In this document: piece after piece, positions 37,801 to 47,600 of the stretch
Numbering within the stretch: position 1 is the stretch's first letter
Layout of the letters: every line of letters begins with the position of its first letter
NCBI GenBank assembly: GCA_022497155.1
Contig: MU385716.1
Coordinates: forward strand, 496,001-560,000
DNA from: Whalleya microplaca
Taxonomy: Eukaryota; Ascomycota; Sordariomycetes; Xylariales; Xylariaceae
DNA length: 64,000 nt
Reading direction: 5' to 3'
Notes under the pieces: model-generated
Database searches by the model: none
What the model was told of the DNA's origin: nothing
The model's input: only the letters and a program-made list of their open reading frames with translations
Program-made: the position numbers and the translations under genes

Positions 37801-38804
37801 CATTGGATTTACCCGAGAAGGAATCCTAACGAGTCTAGTGATAATACATACCTAGGTAATGAGCGATTGGAAACGTTACGTGTGGGTATTCTGGTCAGAT
37901 AGATGGTCAATAGACGATCTCGGAGCATAACAACATAACGATGAAAGAGGTCCAGGCATGAGCGTAGGCAGATCAGCACGGAACTCTCCCATGAATACGA
38001 ACCACGCCATGAAGCTAACAGGTGATGTCAAGTTTAGAGTAGCTCATGTGAGAAGGGATGTTCTAAGCCCTTCAAGCAGGTCAACTCAAGCCGATTTGGA
38101 AACCACCAGAACTCCATGTGGACTAGCTGCCAGGCACGCGAAACAATTCGTAAGCGCGAACGTGGGGATGTCGTGGGAGACGCGAAAGTGAGGCCGAATT
38201 GGAGTGTAGAGATGCGACTCTGGCCTCTCATTCGTTGGTAAGCTCCTGCGCCTACCTTATGAGCTTATTGCAGATTTAGGAAATTGGTGGAGCCATATAC
38301 AGAATAGCTATGCGATTGGTTTGATGTCCAACTGTGCGTCTCCCTCCCCCTTCTCGAAAATACTATGTAGTATCTAGATATCTTTAGGGATGAGAATGAG
38401 GCTAAAATAGAGTATCGTGATACTGAACCTTGGTTCTTACAAAGCAGAAGTGTTTGCCTAGAGCCTGACCATTACGCTTGGCTGGGCTAGTATCTCTGAG
38501 TCGTCGAGACAAACCGATCTGTATACTTAACCCCTCGCAAGTTCTGGGCCTAGGAGGAGGTTGATATTGATCAATACATAGAGAACTCTAGTTTGAATAT
38601 GATCCATAACAATGACTTGTGCTACGACGTATTATTCTGATCAGAGCTATGGTGGCAGAGTGTAAGATGCATAAGTTGAATGACCCTAAGCTCTCAACTT
38701 GAGGACGCTGGGTTGCATGGAGCATGTCGTCTGATCAAACGTATCAAAGAAGTTGGAGCTATCGAGACCCTGTCTATTCATTATGCGGATAGGCTAGTTA
38801 ATTA

Positions 38805-39049
38805 GATGGCTCTGCTACACTGTGACTGGTGCGCTGGGACATTCTCGAGAGATGAGCATCTTGATTCGTGCCCAGATAATGAGTGCTGCGTCGCGATACT
38901 GCCAACCCTCTGACAAAACCCTTGCTCGTTTCTCTCCACTTTGCCATCCCACAGTAACTAAAAGAGCCAGGCTAGAAGACCGTCGATTAAAAAAGTTGAC
39001 CATTGAGCTGCTTCGAATGAGAAAACTCGAAGCAGTTCTGAGCCACTGA
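38805..39049 (+). pseudogene. possible zinc-finger relic with a frameshift
   Basis: From the ATG at 38805 a 35-codon frame reads HCDWCAGTFSRDEHLDSC, close to a fungal C2H2/C2HC finger pattern (CxxC, F, HxxxxC), then stops. In another frame the same stretch continues to 39049 with a basic/leucine coil (RARLEDRRLKKLTIELLRMR). One frameshift would join them. Both halves are short, so chance is a real alternative. Confidence 0.2.
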
Positions 39050-40565
39050 CAAAATTCATAGAGCGTCGAATTTCCAGCCATTTAGAAGTTGCCGCTCTCG
39101 TTGGAAAACATCATCAACCAGGTCCTCTTCGGTGGATCTTGCATGATCAACCCTTTCCCGCCTCGTCAGCATCAACCGCCTTATACTCATATAGTTAGTC
39201 GTGCTGCTCCTTCGAACTACTACGTAGTACGTAGTACAGAGGTTCTCTCAGGAGGTTTCTGTTTAGAACAAGCTGCTGCAAGTCAGGTTACACCGACTTT
39301 TCAATATTCAAAGCGCATCCTAGGCGGATGTAATACTGTAGAGAAGCCCCCGCCGCATCCTCTGGGTTCACCGTCAGAATGATGTGTCTAACAAGTTCTT
39401 GGTGGAAAGCGTCAAAGTGCCAAAGTGCCAAATTGACGTAGCGTGTGCTAGTTGCATACAGTAGTTTTACCCCCCATACGGTAGCATCGCATACTGTGGT
39501 TGCTGACATGCAATGAGCAGAAATTTCCTAGTCTTTATCAATCTCGACATTGACAGTACCGGTATACAGTACTGTCTGGCTTGGTCGCCGAACAGAGCCG
39601 GACGGGCCCAGCGGCTCCGCGACTCGCAACTAGATACCCTTCAAAGGAGCCACTGCACTGACTCGATTAGATCTGCAGGCCATGTTACGTGGACGTCGGA
39701 ATACGTAGTGCGTAGGTTTATAAGTTAGAAGTGGCTAAATATAGATCCTCTATACGGTGCAGTTGTTGCTGCGTTGTCAGCCTAGATCAACTCGTCTTCA
39801 CGGATTGCGCATTAACACCACCCATCGGTCGCCACACGCCATGGTGGTTATCTGCCGTGACCGTGTCGATCGGGGACATAGGGACAGGAGGGACGAGGAG
39901 GGGATGGAAAAGACCGATCAGGCAAGGTAGGGTATTCCCAGTGTGCCGGGTATCAACAAGAGTTACAACAGTTAGCCGCCGACAAGATTACTACAGAGCA
40001 TCGCATAATAAAAAGAGAAATTGCTTCACACTCCGTCACAGTCCATCCTTGGCAAGCCGAACCCGAACAACCCAACCCCCGCCGAATCTCACCACCCACC
40101 ACCCCCAAGTCGGTAGGGCTTCCAAGGATTACCTAGACAGTGTATCTTGTAGTCCATAGTCACTTTTAAGTCGGGGCCTAGAGTGGGCCGAGTGCCTGTA
40201 CTGCGTATATACCTGCCCATTGACACTGTATTATGCCCACTCACGTCACTGTATGGAAATGTTGTTTTCCGTGAGCCAACTGCCAACTTCAGTACCTACT
40301 ATCCCTGCCCAACTCCTCTGTCTTTTTCTCACGACATCTCAGTACGTAATAATTGACCTGCGGAGGGGGCTGAAGAAGCCCCAGCCACCAACAGGTGTTG
40401 TCGCGAAGAGGGAAGAGGACAGGAGGATGTCGGGTCTCTGCTTAGGTTGGGCACGGTACGCACACACTAAGGTAAAAAGTTGGGCATTCTTGTTGTGCTG
40501 TCTCCGTGTGTGCTGTGTGCGTGCATCTGCATAAGGGACCAAGGTCCAAGCCCTGGGATTATTGT

Positions 40566-40645
40566 GTAGTGCTGGGTAGTGCTGGGTAGTGCTGTGTAGT
40601 GTAGTGTAGTGTAGTGTAGTGTTGTGTTGTGTTGTGTTGTGTTGT
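40566..40645. repeat. 80-bp pentanucleotide array GTAGT to GTTGT
   Basis: Sixteen consecutive 5-mers: alternating GTAGT with GCTGG/GCTGT, then five GTAGT, then five GTTGT. The blockwise change shows stepwise slippage after point mutations. Confidence 0.9.
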
Positions 40646-40899
40646 GCGTCATGGAGGGCATACGGCATACGATGGATGGACAGGCGATATAGGTATGAAA
40701 TGGTGTTGTTGTGTAATACGAGTTGGTAAGAGCAAAAGAGATTCAGTGCGGAAGATCGGAAGATCGGAAGATTGGGACGTGATAGAGGACCCCGTCGCAC
40801 TGAAGAAACACGGCGAAACAGAAGAAAAGGTACATGGCTCGGCACTAAACGGGTGCACCAGCTGCACCAGCAAGAAGACGCCACCGAAGCTAGGAGGTA

Positions 40900-43800
40900 C
40901 CGGGGCTAGGAGGCACCCCGGTACTTCGTATGTATGTATGTATGTACCTATGTATCTATGTACCTATGTACATCCAGAGGGATTGGGGAGGGATTGGGCG
41001 GTGGGCTGCAACTGGGCTGCGCTGGCGCCCACATGGAACCCACATCGAAGATTTCAACAGGACAGCTGATTAGTCACAGCAGCAGCCCCATTAAAACGTC
41101 AAGCCCCTCTGGGACCCCCCAAGGCTCCCTTCCCTCGATTTTTACTCGCCTCTGCCCATTTCTCACCAATCAATCCCCTCTCGGTCCACCATCTGTCAAA
41201 AAAAATCATCGAATCAATTGCCATCCTCCTGGGCTCTTTTCCATCCAACAGAACGACCAGAAAAAGTCTCTTTTTTTACCACGTCGAATCATATTGAGAG
41301 AAAACACACAACTCCTTGTTCTCCAATCTAGACATTAATCCGCTCCGCACTATCCATTATCTGTGCTGACTTGACACAAACTGGTACAACGGACTGGCCT
41401 GGCAGGACTGGACTGACACTGACTGGACTGGACCAATCCGCGCAAATCGCAAATCGCAAATCGCAAATCCGCCTATCCGCCTAGGTTTAGGAATCCTCGA
41501 TCGCCTTGAAGATCAGGCCCAGGTACAAGCACAAGCACAAAACACAAAGACGCGCCCTACTTGCATGGGCCTTTTCTTACCTTGTACGGACTCGCCAGCA
41601 GCAAGCAGCAAGCAGCAAGCTTAGCAGCAGCCGCAGCAGCAGCAGCCTAAGTGTCATCCGAGTATACATATACACACAGACGCGCATAACACGCAAGTCG
41701 TTTTCACAGGTGCAACAGCAACAGGCAATACACTGTAACTCTACTACCTACCCAACTGTCACCTAACTGTCAACTGTCAGACCTTCGCGCGTCTGCCTTG
41801 TGTGTGTTGTGTGTTTATGTGCTTGCACACATACTAGCCTGCCTATCTAACCTTAACTCCTATACCTCTCCAGTGTCGGAGAAAGTGTCGCAAGACAGAC
41901 ACTCTCACGGGATTTCAACAGGTACAGCGCGCATTGTCCTTTGTGTCCGCTTTCCGTCTGGCCAAACTGTGGTCGACTCTTGTCTTGTGCGCCTCTTACC
42001 TATCCTTTCAATACGATCTCTCTATAATCTCTATAAGTGGTACCCTACTAAACGCGGGACCCTGAGAAATAGATCCAGCCAGTCATCGTCCCAGCGCAAA
42101 GAGAGAGTAGCAAGACCAAATCCACATCCACCCCCTCCAGAAAACCAGCAAATCAACGAGCTCTGAGCAGCCCGCAAAATCTCTAAATACTCTGCGACAG
42201 GCGCAAAGACCTATCACTGGCGCCAGAACCAGCTTCATTATCGTCATTGGTTCTGTTTGTCCCATCAGGTGATTGAGGCTCTCTGCGGACAAGATTGTCT
42301 TTATTTACTCCATACCCTACGTGCAATCAAAAAGCGTAGTTCCTTTATTATCCTCGTTGTCGCCCTCGTCTCGGCGACTTCTGACCGAGAGGGATCTCTC
42401 TCGCACGCGCGACATTTTCCCTCTCTTGTTTGGTAAGTGAAATGCGCCCCAGTCCCCGGTCTCTCATTTATTACACCAGCCTGCTTCTCTCAACTCAACC
42501 CCGAGCCACCACATCCCGGCATATAGTTAGCCCCAGTTAGCCCTCATCATGGATACTGCGTCGTCACGGCCTTACTGCAGTGCAGTACATCGCCCGGTCA
42601 GATGCGGCTGGTTGTCAATATCGGCCTCTACGCATGTATTTATCTGTTGCATAGCGAGACATTTTGGTCTCTTCCTCCTGATCTGACTTCCACTATCGCA
42701 TCGCCCACCACCGTCCATTCCGCACCAGAACAAAGCTGCTGACATTGGCATGATAAAGACCGGCGTAGTCCCATCAGTCCGGCAACCCTGCATAGGGTGA
42801 ACCCAAGAACTCGGGAGCTCGTCAAAAGAGGTACGCATGCTTTTCCTACTACCACCTATTTCCTCTGTCTTTGGTTCCTTTTCCCCATCTGCTCATCTGC
42901 AACGATACATCCATACACCACCTGCGCCGCACCACACCATCTCGTCTTTCGCCCACTAAGGCAAGCTTGACGATCGGGTGTACCCTCTTCAAGTCGCAAA
43001 CTCCTCCACCCAAGGCACCAACCAACCATTCTTGCGTAACTCGTCTCGGCCCTTTCCTTTTGGCTTTCTTGTCCCTTTTCTCGCGCACACCTCTTTGTTT
43101 CCGCTGGTGTGGCTAGTGGTCCACTGCCTCTTCCCCAATTGAGGTACATATATGTGCGTCGCATGTGTTCGACAAAGTGCATACCCTTCCCAGCCAATCC
43201 CCATGTTGCAGCCTCGAGAGTTCGAACCTCATAAGGACTTTTGACAGCCCAGCTCTTTTCCCATGGCGTCAGACGGTTTTTCTGGGATCGGGCAGCCCTG
43301 GCCTTGCGCCACTGCTGGACGAGAGGTTGGATCTCTTGTCGCTGAGCTGGTCGACAGGGTGGGGCCTAGCTCGTGCATATTCCGTCATGCATGCCAGCGC
43401 ATCAAGTGGTGGTCCAGCGCGCGAAAAAAGGCGACAATTGCTCACCCCTCCACCCCCTCACATCCATGCTTTTCTCATATACTTAACTGAGCGAGTCTAA
43501 TGTCTTTGGTTGGATAGATCTCCACAATCAAATAGCCATCGCGAATAGATCTGGGGAAGAGCTCTCAAGCTATATCGTCAGGCTACCGCTTCTACAGAAC
43601 ATTGTCATAGGCCCGCCATTGAACTGGATAGCCTCACGTACCTCTAGATCTCACGTGGTTGTTCATAGGATCTGGATCACACCGATTCCACCCCGCGAGC
43701 TACATTCGTCTTGCATATGCCGTGGTGCGGCCACCTGCGTGCACCTACCACATCATCTAGTGCCAGCTCATCCACGCATATCCAATAGATTGGGTGCACA

Positions 43801-44090
43801 TCTGCCCTTTTTCGCGGCTACCTAAGTGACGAAGGAGCCATCCCAACGCGCATGCCCAACTGCGGCCATCCTTGGAGCCTTTTATCTTAAGACATCGGAC
43901 AACTCGAAATCAGCTTTGCTAGGTCTCAATCCACGATCTAAGCAAAAAGCTGTATTAATTTGGTCCTAGACGCCGGCAACAAATTTGATAGGCCCAACCG
44001 GCTGTCTCTGGTTTGCATCGCGATATAGAGACATCAACGTTCAGGTATTGCAACATTTCTGCCGCCCCGCGCGCATTGCCGTCCCCAATA
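40900..44090 (+). promoter_or_regulatory. promoter and long pyrimidine-rich leader region of HapB
   Basis: About 3 kb upstream of the HapB start is CT-rich, typical of fungal 5' UTRs, and contains many short open frames that could act as uORFs. GTAAGT at 42432 looks like a UTR-intron donor. CCAAT boxes occur at 41166-41170 and 41433-41437, so the CCAAT-binding complex could act on its own subunit gene; this is inference. TATGTATG repeats lie near 40928-40970. Where transcription begins cannot be read from the sequence. Confidence 0.45.
41441..41468. repeat. four tandem copies of CGCAAAT
   Basis: Four perfect 7-bp units follow a CCAAT box by four bases in the HapB upstream region, then two copies of CGCCTAT/CGCCTAG. 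Confidence 0.9.
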
Positions 44091-45032
44091 ATGATGGACT
44101 ACGCGCAATACCAGCAACCACCACAGTCGGCGCATTCTGGTTACACGAATTCAGGTGCTGGGAATAATATCACCTCTCCAACCAGTCACAGCATACATCA
44201 GCACGGTGTCCAAACATCTCCAATTTTACCATCACAACATCAAAATTCGACACCCGGGCAAGGACACATGTATCAAACCCAGTACGGTGTGCCCCAGCAG
44301 GGCATGCACTATGGCGTACCGCAAATACAGGCGGCTGCTATGGCTGCGACCGCCGCTGCAGCCGGTGGAACCGGTTATTCGGGGTATATGCCTTCCGACC
44401 CTAGCCTCCCGCAGAGTTCCCCTAGAATGGCCTCCGGGGGCAAGAAGGATTCTCGTGATCCTCGGTCACCCCAGCAGATAAATAACGTGAACCAGCTGCC
44501 TGGGCGGCGCATGAGCCAGGTCACAAGCCCGGGCGTTCCGAATGCACCTATGATGAATCACACCGGGCCCCGCTCGGCTGTGGCCCCTCCTCCGATGCCG
44601 CCAGCACAAACGATGCCGCAACCACAGTCGCCTGAGATGACGGCTGGTGCCGAAGAGTCGCCGTTATATGTCAACGCGAAGCAGTTTCACCGCATCCTGA
44701 AAAGGAGAGTTGCGCGACAACGCTTGGAGGAAGCTTTACGGTTAACGAGTAAGGGACGGAAACCGTATCTACATGAGTCTCGGCATAATCATGCAATGCG
44801 GCGGCCTAGAGGCCCCGGTGGCCGATTCTTGACTGCCGAAGAGGTAGCCGAGATCGAACGGGGTAAGACTTCTACCGATGACAAAGAAGGAGGCATCAGT
44901 GAAACGACGACTGCTAAAGCTGGTTCCAAGAGGAAGTCAGACTCTCACTCGACCGGCCCGAACAAGAAGACGAAAAGAGAGCCCGAAACCCCCGAGGATG
45001 ACGAAGATGACGATGCCGACGACGATAGCTGA
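44091..45032 (+). CDS. HAP2: CCAAT-binding complex subunit HapB (NF-YA / Hap2)
   Basis: HapB is the sequence-specific subunit of the heterotrimeric CCAAT-binding transcription factor with HapC/HapE; in filamentous fungi the complex controls iron, redox and secondary-metabolism genes with HapX. The 313-aa protein starts [20 protein letters not shown] with a Gln/Pro/Ser-rich N-terminus and an Ala-rich run. The NF-YA core is at about residues 190-250: [20 protein letters not shown] (subunit association), then [19 protein letters not shown] and PGGRF (DNA contact). Two basic stretches (KRKSDS, KKTKRE) are probable nuclear localisation signals, and the tail is Asp-rich. I chose the ATG at 44091, since codons upstream (from 44013) look like leader; the next codon is also Met. 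One exon suffices here. Confidence 0.95.
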   Translation: MMDYAQYQQPPQSAHSGYTNSGAGNNITSPTSHSIHQHGVQTSPILPSQHQNSTPGQGHMYQTQYGVPQQGMHYGVPQIQAAAMAATAAAAGGTGYSGYMPSDPSLPQSSPRMASGGKKDSRDPRSPQQINNVNQLPGRRMSQVTSPGVPNAPMMNHTGPRSAVAPPPMPPAQTMPQPQSPEMTAGAEESPLYVNAKQFHRILKRRVARQRLEEALRLTSKGRKPYLHESRHNHAMRRPRGPGGRFLTAEEVAEIERGKTSTDDKEGGISETTTAKAGSKRKSDSHSTGPNKKTKREPETPEDDEDDDADDDS

Positions 45033-46151
45033 TAGCTGCGGTCCACGTTACACTTCTGTTTTGTTTTACAAGCCGTTACGATGTTATGACAGCCTCGATT
45101 CTTACAATCTATATCATTTCGTATCCGGTTTCACGGGCGATAGGAGCATAGTAGGGAGTCGTGGAAAGGGTGATCTCTGTGTTTGATATGCTTTTCGGGG
45201 AGCGGCTAGTGTAAATTGCTTTGTTTGATTCCTAGGTCCGGGTGGTTCATCAGCGGAATATTAAGGGCGTCAGGACACTCGCTCTCGACATTTTTTCCTA
45301 AACGTTTTTACCATCGCTCACGCGATACTTTCTTATTCCCCCCCTTTTTTTAAATTGCGGTTGTCCTGGGAACCTTTGTGGAACGGTTATGGTCCAGGGA
45401 AGTCTGACGGGAGAAGATTGCATGGAATGAAATGAGTTGAACGGAAGGATACCCCCATATGCTAGGTTACTGGTTCCCGCTGTTCATTTTTCTACTTGTC
45501 TTCGTGTCAACTATGTTGGGACGGATGTGTTTTCCCTAGATACGCACGAAAGGTCCGGCTACCAAGGATGCGTCAGGCGCGGCGGAGGTGTTGATTTCAA
45601 GAAATATATTGCAGAAAAAAGAAAGCGAAAATCGCGGTATACACGGCCTTGACAAAATTGAAAAAAGACCTCGCCAGGCAGCCAGACTTTTCTGAGCTGG
45701 GCTGTCAGGATGGACATAGATTCCGCTGGTAATCCGTCGCCGGATGTTAGGGAACAGATACATACCGAGTACGAAATACATTGTTTTCCAATGCCTTATT
45801 CTATGCTGTCTCTTATGAAGTGAAATTGTCTGTCGTATTATTCTATGTTACAATTTGCTAATGCGTAGCTGTGAGTATCATTTGTAAAGAGAAGCTATAT
45901 GGTTGGTCTAAACAATAGCAGCCTCTGGTTAGCAGTCATCCAGTCAGTTAAGGTTGCGGGTACCGTACCTAGAGTCAATACATCTGTAGGACCGTAGCAA
46001 TCACGTGATAAGACCGTGGATCAGGGTCCACTTTTAGTTCCCAAGCTTCCCTCCATTAAAGTGCATCAGCAAATCCGCATCATATATCAAGTTCAACTCC
46101 AAGATTCTGAGATACCAGGCCGGCTCTCCTCCCATACTCATCTCTTCCGAT
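45033..46151. other. intergenic between HapB and LSM2
   Basis: HapB 3' UTR-like sequence is followed by AT-rich DNA and the LSM2 promoter. The frame at 45437-45652 lacks motifs. No gene seen. Confidence 0.65.
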
Positions 46152-47199
46152 ATGTTGTTCTTCAGGTATGTGTTCCAGTTCATCTAGGCATTCATCTTCA
46201 AAATCGTCCTTGGCAGAGCATTCGAAATGGGAAAGGATATAAAGTTTCGCGGGGCGCACGGTTCTAGAAGCCCGGATGATGTTCCGTGGGGTCATGTTTG
46301 CGAGGGCATTCTGCATATCTATCCCGAATACTTGGGCTGAGATCAGATTCTTTACTTCTCTTTCCCTTGAATCTCTCATGGCCATGATCGTTATGGTCAT
46401 CGCGGGCGCACACAGGCACAACCCGATCTATTTGCTCCTAGCAGACTGCTGGCCGGTTCGGTGCTAGTAGCACCTGTCTCCAGAACCCTGGGAAACTCCA
46501 CGAATAGTGTTCATGATGATGCGGATGGACGTCTATATGCTAACTATAAGACCCGAACGCCAGTTTTTTCAAGACGCTCATCGACCACGAGGTCACGGTC
46601 GAGCTCAAGAATGACATCCAGATCCGTGGCACCCTCAAGAGCGTCGATCAGTACCTCAACATCAAGCTCGACGATATCCAGGTCGTGGAGGAGATCAAGT
46701 TCCCGCATCTGGTGAGTCGTGTGTTTCCTTTCTTTCTTGCTTACTCTGGCTTCTTTGATACCTTGCACTTTTTTATTATATCCGTCTTCTATACATAAAT
46801 CTGTGCATTCATCTAGCCAGTATAAACTCAGCTGTTCCAAGCCTTCAAGGAGCCGTGCCTTTGGCCGACTACCAAAGGGAAGAGAAGGAGGGCTAAAACG
46901 CTGGCCCCTTCCTCCCAGCCCCCCACAACTTCCCAGACCCGATGCCTTGGTACCTTGTGGCGCTCCCGATGCTAACCGCGAAATCTAGAGCTCCGTCAAG
47001 AATGTCTTCATCCGAGGCTCCGTGGTGAGATACGTGCACCTTCCCGCCAGCGCCGTCGATGTGCCGTTGCTGGAAGACGCGACGAGAAGAGGTCAGTTCA
47101 GCTTGCTTACTACCATCTCCGCGAGGGGAATGAGCCTCAATGAACTTTATACTAATAAAAGTCATAGAGGCCGCAAACCAAGCAGGAAAAGGGAAATGA
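46152..47199 (+). CDS. LSM2: U6 snRNA-associated Sm-like protein LSm2
   Basis: LSm2 is part of the Lsm2-8 ring on the U6 snRNA 3' end and of the cytoplasmic Lsm1-7 decay complex. Four exons (46152-46165, 46564-46711, 46989-47091, 47168-47199) give 98 aa in phase, near the family's 95. Exon 1 has only 14 nt and encodes MLFF plus two bases of Ser, giving the conserved start MLFFSFFKTLIDHEVTVELK across a 398-nt intron. Sm1 motif: NDIQIRGTLKSVDQYLNIKL. Sm2 motif: NVFIRGSVVRYVHLPASAVD. The end is EAANQAGKGK. The intron ends in a clear TATGCTAACT branch and a GCCAG acceptor. The unusually long first intron contains a 113-codon antisense frame that I treat as chance. Confidence 0.93.
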
Positions 47200-47600
47200 A
47201 GTGAGACGGCGCTAGCTAGAGGAACATAATGAGAAGCATACTACATGTATCAACCCTGGCGTGTGTTGCTCAACCCAGGGGGGCAGCCAACGACATGATT
47301 GGGAGACGAAGGAGTTCTTCAACACAGAGCAGTTGATATTGCATATGTGATTGGTTATTGCTAGGCGCATGGTACATAAAATGCAGTGTGCTCACGATGA
47401 GGTGCATTCACGGCGATACCATAGATGTCGGGTTAGGGAGATGAGGAATATACCCCAACATAAGCTCGTAGATTTCCCTACTGCTGTTTCTGTTTCTGCT
47501 GCTGTTGCTACTCTTTATATACGCTTGTGTGTAATTTCTAAATGAGATTGTGCCTTCATCATCATCATTTACACCAAGTAATGCGATGCGTCCAACCATC
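47200..47600. other. LSM2 / PSO2 convergent 3' flanks
   Basis: About 400 bp between convergent stops. Nothing beyond UTR-like sequence and CTG-rich stretches is visible. Confidence 0.6.

Larger units (their letters stand above)
29963..40899. other. 11-kb gene-poor region
   Basis: Stop codons are frequent in all six frames. Between 31 and 39 kb the longest ATG- or TTG-initiated frames are under 100 codons and lack family motifs. The region holds several short tandem repeats, a cysteine-rich frame without start (34641-34859) and a possible zinc-finger relic near 38805. No transposase, reverse transcriptase or long terminal repeat was recognised. It may be a decayed transposon/gene area, a long noncoding region or simply a large intergenic space; the sequence alone does not decide. 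Confidence 0.55.

Noticed and set aside
43205..43240. tRNA-like T-loop sequence GTTCGAACC
   Set aside because: No matching acceptor, D or anticodon arms could be built around it.
46080..46421. 113-codon antisense frame across LSM2 exon 1 and intron 1
   Set aside because: It overlaps the spliced LSM2 model on the opposite strand, lacks family motifs and is best explained as a chance open frame.
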